Positions 1 to 4,181 are shown, counted from the first letter of the stretch. The stretch is DNA of 5,260 bases from CAYQQO01 sp964420115 (GCA_964420115.1 CAYQQO010000039.1:1-5260), one strand, 5' to 3'. The notes: generated by a model from the letters alone, not told the origin. Program-made: numbers and translations.

Positions 1-80
1 GTATTGGAATTGGTTTTGGTTATTGGCCGGCCCAAAAAGCCGCCAAACTTAATCCGATTGAGGCGTTGAGGTACGAATGA
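1..80 (+). CDS. C-terminal end of a MacB/FtsX-type ABC transporter permease (partial)
   Basis: Reading from base 3 to the TGA at 78-80 gives the last 25 residues of a protein that enters from the left edge. The reading contains GYWPAQKAAKLNPIEALRYE. The pattern P-A-x-K-A-A-x-L-x-P-I-E-A-L-R-Y-E at the extreme C-terminus is the hallmark ending of MacB/LolCE/FtsX-type permeases, which work with an ATPase to export or extract substrates across the cytoplasmic membrane. Here the last part of the final transmembrane helix (IGIGFGYW) is followed by the short cytosolic tail, as is usual in the family. The substrate and any partner ATPase lie outside the window. The next gene begins 56 bases downstream on the same strand and may be co-transcribed. 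Confidence 0.85.
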   Translation, partial: IGIGFGYWPAQKAAKLNPIEALRYE

Positions 81-136
81 TAAAAATTCAAAATGCAAAA
101 TTCAAAAATCAAAATTACAATTAAAAATTTAAAAAT
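81..136. repeat. A-rich intergenic repeat of AAAATTCAAAA-type units
   Basis: Between the permease stop and the next ATG, almost every base is A or T apart from a scatter of C and one G. The unit AAAATTCAAAA occurs twice (84-94 and 96-106 region), followed by degenerate variants such as AAAATCAAAATTACAATT. There is no coding potential and no Shine-Dalgarno sequence. I recall very similar strings as dispersed intergenic repeats in many candidate-phylum genomes, but this is memory and not a search. It also carries the start region of the following gene, so it may act as an unstructured leader. Confidence 0.5.
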
Positions 137-727
137 ATGAATAAAACCTTAATAAGTATTATAATTATAGTTTTATTGGTCGGAAGCGGAGTTTTTTCGC
201 TTATTAACTATTCAAAAAAGAGCGGGCAAAACAATAATGAGCAAAAAAATCAAAATCAAGAACAGTTGACTCAAGAGAATCAATTGTCAAAATGGGAGGA
301 AAATTCTGAAGAAGCCGGTTTGGATGATTTAGAAACAGGTCAGCAGGTTTTAGTTATGGGGACCGAGAACAGCGATGGCAGCATTAGCGCTAACCAAATT
401 GTGATTGGCAATGATGAATCTGATTTTAAAAATATGGCAGGGCCATTAATAAAAAATAATGAGAATAATGATGTTCAGCCGGAAAAAAACAAGAGTGAAA
501 TGAGCGAAGAAGAAAGAGCGAAATTTAGGGAAGAAAAAATGGCTGAAAAAGAGGCAAGCGGCGAAAATATAAAAGGCGGCAATACGATAAAAGTAACAGG
601 AGAAATAATTGACAAAGATAACATAACCATTACCTTAAAAATTCAAGAAGGCGGTTCAAGGTTAATTTTTTATTCAGATGAGACAAAAGTTTTAGGGTTT
701 AAAATAGAGGATGAGGGAATAAAATAA
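137..727 (+). CDS. Membrane-anchored hypothetical protein with two small beta-type segments
   Basis: This is a 196-residue protein of unknown function. A single hydrophobic segment at residues 5-23 (LISIIIIVLLVGSGVFSLI) after MNK looks like an uncleaved N-terminal anchor, so the rest is probably outside the cytoplasmic membrane. Residues 30-58 are a Q/N/E-rich linker. Residues 63-91 (DDLETGQQVLVMGTENSDGS and following) resemble DUF5666-like OB-type repeats, in which D-L-x-x-G-x-x-V-x-V-x-G is followed by S-D-G-x-I-x-A. A charged, probably helical stretch spans 117-140. Residues 149-187 (TIKVTGEIIDKDNITITLKI) look like a second, diverged strand-rich unit. The protein has no cysteine. The ATG at 137 is chosen because it directly precedes the anchor; no Shine-Dalgarno is visible. 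Its position behind an ABC permease suggests a periplasmic or envelope partner, but that is inference only. Confidence 0.7.
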   Translation: MNKTLISIIIIVLLVGSGVFSLINYSKKSGQNNNEQKNQNQEQLTQENQLSKWEENSEEAGLDDLETGQQVLVMGTENSDGSISANQIVIGNDESDFKNMAGPLIKNNENNDVQPEKNKSEMSEEERAKFREEKMAEKEASGENIKGGNTIKVTGEIIDKDNITITLKIQEGGSRLIFYSDETKVLGFKIEDEGIK

Positions 728-798
728 TCTTTATATGCTTAATAAATGGGTTCTTACTTGCTTCGCTCTGCAGAGTCGGATTGGATGCGCGCATGATG

Positions 799-909
799 AG
801 ATATATAGGTGACATCTATAGAATCAAGAGAGCTGGGTTAGGGAAAAATTCTATCAAAGCGTTGCCTATACATCTGTCAGATACACGGAATTGACTTCCG
901 TTTTTGTTT
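799..909 (+). ncRNA. Candidate structured RNA with its own terminator hairpin
   Basis: A long imperfect helix can be drawn by eye. AGAT (799-802) pairs with ATCT (872-875). TATAGGTGAC (804-813) pairs with GTTGCCTATA (861-870) with two G-U pairs. Inside these, ATAGAAT (818-824) pairs with ATTCTAT (848-854) around a 23-base purine-rich loop. A short terminator-like hairpin with a T-run follows at 885-909. The segment is richer in G and C than its surroundings. I recognise no known RNA family. An open frame of 33 codons (793-894) overlaps it but has no ribosome site. It could also be a decayed mobile-element end. Confidence 0.25.
885..909 (+). terminator. Terminator-like hairpin before the arsR promoter
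   Basis: ACGGAA (885-890) and TTCCGT (896-901) form a 6-bp stem with a five-base TTGAC loop, followed by TTTTGTTT. It would end transcription coming from the 137-727 gene or from a small RNA upstream. The stem is short, so efficiency may be modest. Its loop also supplies the -35 box of the next promoter. Confidence 0.5.
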
Positions 910-919
910 AATATATAAT
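891..919 (+). promoter_or_regulatory. Sigma-70-type promoter of arsR
   Basis: TTGACT (891-896, five of six matches to TTGACA) is followed after exactly 17 bases by a perfect TATAAT (914-919). The predicted transcription start is near 926, which falls inside the dyad at 919-936. This is the best promoter in the window and explains why the 952 ATG, not the TTG at 931, should be the start of arsR. Confidence 0.8.
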
Positions 920-936
920 ATCAATGTAGATTGATA
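919..936. promoter_or_regulatory. ArsR operator 1 (18-bp perfect dyad)
   Basis: TATCAAT-GTAG-ATTGATA is a perfect inverted repeat with 7-bp arms and a 4-bp spacer. It starts at the last base of the -10 box and covers the expected transcription start, a classic position for repression. ATCAA...TTGAT-like dyads are common for ArsR-family repressors. The same arms recur at 1558-1575. Autoregulation by the ArsR encoded just downstream is the natural reading. Confidence 0.75.
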
Positions 937-938
937 CT

Positions 939-947
939 TGTGGATAA
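939..947 (-). promoter_or_regulatory. DnaA-box-like 9-mer in the arsR leader
   Basis: TGTGGATAA is the exact reverse complement of the DnaA box TTATCCACA. It lies in the predicted 5' leader of arsR, just before the ATG. A second exact copy lies at 4109-4117. Single boxes are not origins, and the match may be coincidental or part of a leader signal. Confidence 0.35.
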
Positions 948-951
948 TCAT

Positions 952-1263
952 ATGAATTTTGACTGTTGTAAAACCAAAAAATCAAAAAATAATCTTGACC
1001 AAACGGCCGAGTTTTTGAGAGTCATCGCCGGACCGAATCGTTTAAAAATTTTATGCATCCTGCAAAAGCAGGAAATGTGCGTCTGCGATATTTGGCAATA
1101 TTTGGATTTGCCGCAAAACTTGGTTTCTCACCATTTGAAAGTATTGAAAGATTACAAGCTGGTTGTCTCAAGAAAAGAAAGCACCAAAGTGATTTACAGC
1201 GTTAATTCTAAAATAATAAACAAATACTATTCGCTTTTGTCGCATTATATTAATAACCAATAA
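952..1263 (+). CDS. arsR: ArsR/SmtB-family metalloid-responsive repressor
   Basis: This is a 103-residue winged-helix repressor of usual ArsR length. Residues 17-35 (QTAEFLRVIAGPNRLKILC) are the typical first helices. E-M-C43-V-C45-D-I-W48 is the alpha-3 metal-binding motif corresponding to ELCVCDLC of arsenite-sensing ArsR. Residues 53-70 (LPQNLVSHHLKVLKDYKL) are the DNA-recognition helix, and 73-84 (SRKESTKVIYSV) form the wing. The third cysteine of the E. coli site is replaced by Trp48, but a Cys5-Cys6 pair near the N-terminus could supply thiol ligands. The frame is open from a TTG at 931, but that codon lies in the operator next to the transcription start, so the ATG at 952 is preferred; only a weak GGA precedes it. 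It probably represses its own promoter and the permease operon through two matching dyads, releasing DNA when As(III) or a similar thiophilic ligand binds. Confidence 0.9.
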   Translation: MNFDCCKTKKSKNNLDQTAEFLRVIAGPNRLKILCILQKQEMCVCDIWQYLDLPQNLVSHHLKVLKDYKLVVSRKESTKVIYSVNSKIINKYYSLLSHYINNQ

Positions 1264-1268
1264 AACAT

Positions 1269-1502
1269 ATGACCATCAAAATTTTGGGTTCTGGTTGCCC
1301 TAATTGCCAGACACTGAAAAACAACGCAAAAAAGGCCGTGGAAGAACTTGGCATGAAAGACGTTCAGGTTGAGCACGAGTATGATATCGCTAAAATTACA
1401 GAATACGGCGTGATGTCCACCCCGGCCATTGTGATTGATGAGCAAGTCAAAGCCTCGGGCCGGATCCCAGATGTGGAAGAAATAAAAGGCTGGCTTAAGT
1501 AA
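1269..1502 (+). CDS. Small CPNC redoxin (MTH895/TIGR00412-type, Thioredoxin_3)
   Basis: This is a 77-residue single-domain thioredoxin-fold protein without signal peptide, so it is cytosolic. The opening M-T-I-K-I-L-G-S-G-C10-P-N-C13 gives the redox dithiol, and S-T-P52-A supplies the cis-proline expected opposite it. Size and motif match the 'small redox-active disulfide protein 2' family, known from methanogens and many anaerobes. It begins 5 bases after the arsR stop without a Shine-Dalgarno, so the two are almost certainly co-transcribed and possibly translationally coupled. In ars clusters of this type, such a protein is plausibly a thiol reductant for the membrane components, or an arsenic or organoarsenical handling partner. 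It may correspond to the ArsE component described alongside ArsF and ArsG, but I cannot confirm that correspondence from sequence alone. Confidence 0.88.
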   Translation: MTIKILGSGCPNCQTLKNNAKKAVEELGMKDVQVEHEYDIAKITEYGVMSTPAIVIDEQVKASGRIPDVEEIKGWLK

Positions 1503-1516
1503 AAAAATCGGCAATA

Positions 1517-1544
1517 TTTATCTCTGTCTTGTAACAGAGATAAA
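1517..1544 (+). terminator. 11-bp hairpin after the arsR-redoxin pair
   Basis: TTTATCTCTGT (1517-1527) and ACAGAGATAAA (1534-1544) form a perfect 11-bp stem with a six-base loop, 14 bases after the redoxin stop. It is followed only by ATTTTACC, so the U-tract is poor. It probably ends or attenuates the first transcription unit. A TTGTAA in the loop region (1529-1534) could also be a weak -35 box for a promoter overlapping operator 2. Confidence 0.55.
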
Positions 1545-1557
1545 ATTTTACCAATAG

Positions 1558-1575
1558 TATCAATATCTATTGATA
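1558..1575. promoter_or_regulatory. ArsR operator 2 upstream of the permease operon
   Basis: TATCAAT-ATCT-ATTGATA has arms identical to operator 1 (919-936), the same 4-bp spacing and a different spacer sequence. Identity in the arms but not the spacer is what a protein-binding site should show. The shared context extends slightly upstream (ATA-A/G-TATCAAT). It places the permease-arsF-arsG unit under the same repressor. Confidence 0.75.
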
Positions 1576-1589
1576 ATTGAATGTTATTT

Positions 1590-1686
1590 ACCCCGTTAAA
1601 AAAACAAATAGTAATTGAATAATTTAAAATAACGGGAATTAAGTATAATTTATTAAAAGTATGGAAAATATATTTTCTAACGGGGT
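1590..1686. repeat. Three TAACGGG-type motifs around the permease start
   Basis: ACCCCGTTA (1590-1598) is the exact reverse complement of TAACGGGGT (1678-1686), which lies inside the permease coding start. A third copy of the core, TAACGGG, lies between them (1630-1636) just upstream of the -10 box. It may be a second regulator-binding pattern or a leader stem. No known site is recognised. Confidence 0.3.
1644..1649 (+). promoter_or_regulatory. Perfect -10 box before the permease, no clear -35
   Basis: TATAAT at 1644-1649 predicts a start near 1656, only about five bases before the ATG at 1661, so the message could be nearly leaderless. No TTGACA-like hexamer lies at 16-18 bases upstream (TTGAAT at 1615-1620 is 23 bases away), which suggests a weak or activator-dependent promoter. 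A weaker promoter overlapping operator 2 is also possible. Confidence 0.4.
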
Positions 1687-2797
1687 GAACAAAGAAATTA
1701 AAATTTTTATCCTGCTTATTGGATTGTTTTTGCTGTTCTATTTCATGCCTATGGAGTCGGTATTTTTTACCGGAGCAATTCTGTCGGGCTTTAAATTATT
1801 AAACGAATACGCCAGAGAGCATGTTTTAACTTGTTTGTTGCCTGCTTTTTTTATTGCCGGAGCAATCTCGGTTTTTGTTAAAAAAGATTTTGTTTTGAAA
1901 TACTTGGGCGGTCAGGCTAAAAAGGTGGTTTCTTATTCATTAGCCTCGGTGTCTGGGGCAATTTTAGCGGTTTGTTCTTGCACAATATTGCCATTGTTTG
2001 CCGGTATCAGAAAAAGAGGGGCGGGGCTTGGGCCGGCTATTGCTTTTCTTTTTTCCGGCCCGGCGATTAATATCGCGGCGATGTTCCTTACTTTGTCTGT
2101 CTTGGGTTTGAATATTGGCCTGGCCAGGATTATTTCGGCTATTGTCTTGTCTATTTTGGTCGGCTTATCAATGCAGTTGATATTTAGAGAAAAAACCGAA
2201 GACGGCAATCTTTTTATTGAACAAAGCAATCAGCCGTCATATGGTAAAGTGACTGTCTTGGTTTTTATGCTGACAATGGCGGCGGTCTTAGTGGTGAATG
2301 GCTTACAAATAAATCAATTATTCAAATACTTCTTAATGATTGGCTTGACTGGTATGGCGGTGATAATAGCCCTGACTAAGTTTCAAAAAGAAACCAACAA
2401 AAAGTGGATTAAAGAAACCTGGTCTTTTACTAAAATGCTTCTGCCGATTCTATTTATCGGCGTGTTTGTGGCCGGTTTTATCATGCCTTTCTTGCCTCAA
2501 GAGTTGATTGAAAAAATAGTCGGGTCAAATTCAATCACCGGTAATTTGGTGGCTTCTATGTTTGGGGCGTTTATGTATTTTTCCACTTTGACCGAGATTC
2601 CTATCCTACAAGCTTTAATTGCCAAAGGCATGAGCCAGGGCCCGGCTTTGGCATTGCTTTTGGCCGGACCTTCTTTAAGTTTGCCAAACATGTTGGTAGT
2701 AAGGCGGGTTTTGGGCAACAAAAAAACAGCAGTTTATATTTTATTGGTTATTTTTTATTCAACCATTGCCGGCTTAATTTTCGGCAGCTTAATCTAA
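1661..2797 (+). CDS. ArsP_1 (DUF318)-family permease with CSC motif
   Basis: This 378-residue polytopic membrane protein has about eight to ten hydrophobic segments, with a hydrophilic loop near 173-196. The family signature is V104-C105-S-C107-T-I-L-P-L-F followed by R-K-R-G-A-G-L-G-P-A-I-A-F-L-F-S-G-P-A-I-N. This is the conserved cysteine/proline region of ArsP-type organoarsenical permeases and of the related SO_0444 metal permeases. The second half repeats the pattern without cysteines: F-S-T-L-T-E-I-P (308-314), then G-P-A-L-A-L-L-L-A-G-P-S-L-S (327-340), pointing to an internal duplication. The ATG at 1661 is used; an in-frame GTG at 1685 is possible but has no better ribosome site. It heads the second transcription unit, behind operator 2, and ends 9 bases before arsF. 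Export of a thiophilic metalloid or trivalent organoarsenical is the likely role; the exact substrate is not determinable. Confidence 0.87.
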   Translation: MENIFSNGVNKEIKIFILLIGLFLLFYFMPMESVFFTGAILSGFKLLNEYAREHVLTCLLPAFFIAGAISVFVKKDFVLKYLGGQAKKVVSYSLASVSGAILAVCSCTILPLFAGIRKRGAGLGPAIAFLFSGPAINIAAMFLTLSVLGLNIGLARIISAIVLSILVGLSMQLIFREKTEDGNLFIEQSNQPSYGKVTVLVFMLTMAAVLVVNGLQINQLFKYFLMIGLTGMAVIIALTKFQKETNKKWIKETWSFTKMLLPILFIGVFVAGFIMPFLPQELIEKIVGSNSITGNLVASMFGAFMYFSTLTEIPILQALIAKGMSQGPALALLLAGPSLSLPNMLVVRRVLGNKKTAVYILLVIFYSTIAGLIFGSLI

Positions 2798-2806
2798 AAC
2801 GAAGCT

Positions 2807-3295
2807 ATGAGCAAAAAATTAATACTATTTTCTATTTTAATTGTTGGGGCTATTGTTTGGGCCGGGTATAGTCAAAAAACACCTAATCAAAGCATTGATA
2901 ACAATTCTACAACAGCCAATACTAATAATGCGTCAAATCTCATGTCCAAAGCCGAGGTGCCGACTGACAAAATTGAAGTGGTCCACTTTCACGGCACTCA
3001 CCAATGTTGGTCTTGCATCACGGTCGGTGAATACGCTTTAAAAACAATCAAAGAAAAATTTCCCGAAGAATACAAAAACGGCACAATTATTTTTAAGGAT
3101 GTTAACGGCGAATTGTCGGAAAACAGAGATGTGGTTATAAAATACCAAGCCAAAGGGTCATCGCTTTTTGTTAACGCTATCACCGACGGGAAAGATAAAA
3201 TAGAAGAAGATGTAAGGGTTTGGCGGCTGGTTATTAACGAAAGCCAGTTTATCAATTATTTTGAAAACAAATTAAAAAAACTTTTAGGCGAGTAA
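2807..3295 (+). CDS. arsF: ArsF-type membrane-anchored thioredoxin-fold protein (CWSC)
   Basis: This 162-residue protein has an N-terminal hydrophobic anchor at residues 5-20 (LILFSILIVGAIVWAG), then a low-complexity T/N/S-rich linker (24-45) and a thioredoxin-like domain from about 55. V-V-H-F-H-G-T-H-Q-C67-W-S-C70 carries the dithiol. F-K-D-V-N (96-100) and K-G-S-S-L-F-V (116-122) are the following strands. The residue normally occupied by cis-proline is Ser118 or Ser119, which seems to be a trait of this group. It matches the family annotated as the ArsF subunit of the ArsEFG system, described as taking part in nitroaromatic arsenical reduction together with ArsE. That function rests on family naming, not on anything visible here. 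The anchor places the dithiol outside the membrane, next to the CcdA-like ArsG encoded 4 bases downstream. A simpler reading is an extracytoplasmic thiol carrier reduced by ArsG. Confidence 0.82.
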   Translation: MSKKLILFSILIVGAIVWAGYSQKTPNQSIDNNSTTANTNNASNLMSKAEVPTDKIEVVHFHGTHQCWSCITVGEYALKTIKEKFPEEYKNGTIIFKDVNGELSENRDVVIKYQAKGSSLFVNAITDGKDKIEEDVRVWRLVINESQFINYFENKLKKLLGE

Positions 3296-3299
3296 GATA

Positions 3300-4016
3300 A
3301 TGGATTTAATAAACGCCTTGATAGACAATTACAACATCCCGCTTTTGACCGCTTTTTTGTTGGGCATTTTAACATCCATTAGTCCCTGTCCACTCGCTAC
3401 CAATATCACCGCCATCGCCTATATTTCCAAAGAAATTAAAACTATTAAAAAAACCTTGCTTAATGGTTTGTTTTATACCCTTGGCCGAGGAATCAGTTAT
3501 ACTCTTTTGGCTACTTTGATTTATCTCGGTTTGTCCTCATTCCAAATATCCAGAATTTTTCAGGGCTGGGGCGATAAGATTTTGGGGCCGGTTTTAATTA
3601 TTATTGGCCTAGTGATGTTCGGGGTGATAAAAATTAAAATCAGCGGGCATAACCAAAAAATTGAAAAGTTGAAAGAATGGCTGGCCGGCAAAGGATATGT
3701 CGGCTCATTGCTTTTGGGCGTTTTATTTGCTTTGGCTTTTTGCCCTTACAGCGGCGTTTTATTTTTCGGCGCGCTTATTCCTTTAGTTTTTAAATCAACC
3801 GAGGGCCTAATCTTACCTCCTGTTTTTGCTCTGGGCACAGGACTGCCGGTCATTATCTTTTCATTTCTGATAGCTTTTTCAATGCAAAAGGTCAGCAAAG
3901 CTTTTCAAATGGTTCAGAAAGTTGAAAAAGGAATGAGATACGCGATTGCCTCGGTATTTTTAATCACAGGAATATATTATTTGCAGTATCTGGTTAAATA
4001 TTTAATTCAATTATGA
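3300..4016 (+). CDS. arsG: ArsG-type CcdA/DsbD-like membrane protein
   Basis: This 238-residue protein has six predicted membrane helices (about 13-33, 52-78, 92-113, 133-157, 169-195 and 214-236), the size and layout of CcdA. Helix 1 contains T-S-I-S-P-C30-P-L-A-T-N-I and helix 4 contains L-A-F-C148-P-Y-S-G-V-L-F-F-G. These are the two membrane cysteines that in CcdA/DsbD form the disulfide that moves electrons from cytosolic thioredoxin to the outside. The same family includes ArsG, annotated as an efflux permease for aromatic arsenicals. Its start lies 4 bases after the arsF stop, preceded by a partial ribosome site (AGGCGAG within the end of arsF). It is the last gene of the cluster. Either transport or electron transfer to ArsF fits; the conserved cysteines favour a redox role at least in part. 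Confidence 0.85.
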   Translation: MDLINALIDNYNIPLLTAFLLGILTSISPCPLATNITAIAYISKEIKTIKKTLLNGLFYTLGRGISYTLLATLIYLGLSSFQISRIFQGWGDKILGPVLIIIGLVMFGVIKIKISGHNQKIEKLKEWLAGKGYVGSLLLGVLFALAFCPYSGVLFFGALIPLVFKSTEGLILPPVFALGTGLPVIIFSFLIAFSMQKVSKAFQMVQKVEKGMRYAIASVFLITGIYYLQYLVKYLIQL

Positions 4017-4075
4017 TTAGCAATGTTTTTTATGTCGCTTTAAGCATTACAATTTCTTAACATTGAAATCATAAT
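4010..4075. repeat. Large imperfect inverted repeat at the end of arsG
   Basis: ATTATGATT (4010-4018) pairs with AATCATAAT (4067-4075). After a 2x1 internal loop, CAATGTT (4021-4027) pairs with AACATTG (4059-4065). The 16 bp enclose a 31-base loop. The repeat overlaps the last codons of arsG and the stop. No U-tract follows, so it is not a standard terminator, but it may cap the message or be a remnant of a small mobile element. Confidence 0.5.
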
Positions 4076-4089
4076 AAGAAAATATCCGC

Positions 4090-4118
4090 TTGATATGCTG
4101 TATATGGGTGTGGATAAC
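4090..4118 (+). promoter_or_regulatory. Possible promoter of the 4182 gene
   Basis: TTGATA (4090-4095, five of six to consensus) is followed after 17 bases by GATAAC (4113-4118, four of six). It overlaps the dyad at 4089-4136. It would start transcription near 4125 and leave a leader of about 57 bases. The -10 match is weak, so the call is tentative. Confidence 0.35.
4109..4117 (-). promoter_or_regulatory. Second DnaA-box-like 9-mer
   Basis: TGTGGATAA, identical to 939-947, lies within the loop of the 4089-4136 inverted repeat and overlaps the proposed -10 element. It is an exact reverse complement of TTATCCACA. No cluster of such boxes and no AT-rich unwinding element were seen, so there is no support for an origin here. 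Confidence 0.35.
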
Positions 4119-4181
4119 TTATATACAGTTATCAAGGTCGACTCATCTATTGGTAGCTTAAAAATAAATCCAATTACAATT

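Larger units (their letters stand above)
4089..4136. repeat. Nested inverted repeats before the 4182 gene
   Basis: CTTGATA (4089-4095) and CTGTATAT (4098-4105) pair with ATATACAG (4121-4128) and TATCAAG (4130-4136), giving 15 bp with a 2x1 internal loop around a 15-base loop. A competing hairpin, GATAACT (4113-4119) with AGTTATC (4127-4133), uses the loop and right arm. The two are mutually exclusive. It may be an operator dyad or an RNA switch-like leader; no known family is recognised. Confidence 0.5.

Noticed and set aside
793..894. 33-codon open frame starting ATGATG in the gap before arsR
   Set aside because: It has no ribosome site and no recognised homology, overlaps a better RNA-structure explanation, and ends within the terminator hairpin. 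It cannot be excluded as a small peptide, but the support is too weak.
745..900. tRNA, tmRNA or integron attC site in the 728-930 gap
   Set aside because: No cloverleaf arms, T-loop signature, tag-peptide frame, or paired attC core sites could be fitted.
931..951. TTG start extending ArsR by seven residues
   Set aside because: The codon lies inside the operator dyad, about five bases from the predicted transcription start, and the extra residues do not fit the family; the ATG at 952 is better.
1245..1514. Antisense open frame opposite the redoxin
   Set aside because: It is a mirror of a clear thioredoxin-family gene and has no family features or ribosome site.
939..4117. Replication origin based on DnaA-box-like 9-mers
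   Set aside because: There are only two isolated boxes 3 kb apart, no dnaA, dnaN or parAB genes, and no box cluster.
4095..4181. Upstream ATG extending the secreted protein by 29 residues
   Set aside because: It would bury the signal peptide at 4182 behind an unrelated N-terminus and would lie within the inverted repeat; the ATG at 4182 starts directly with a normal signal peptide.
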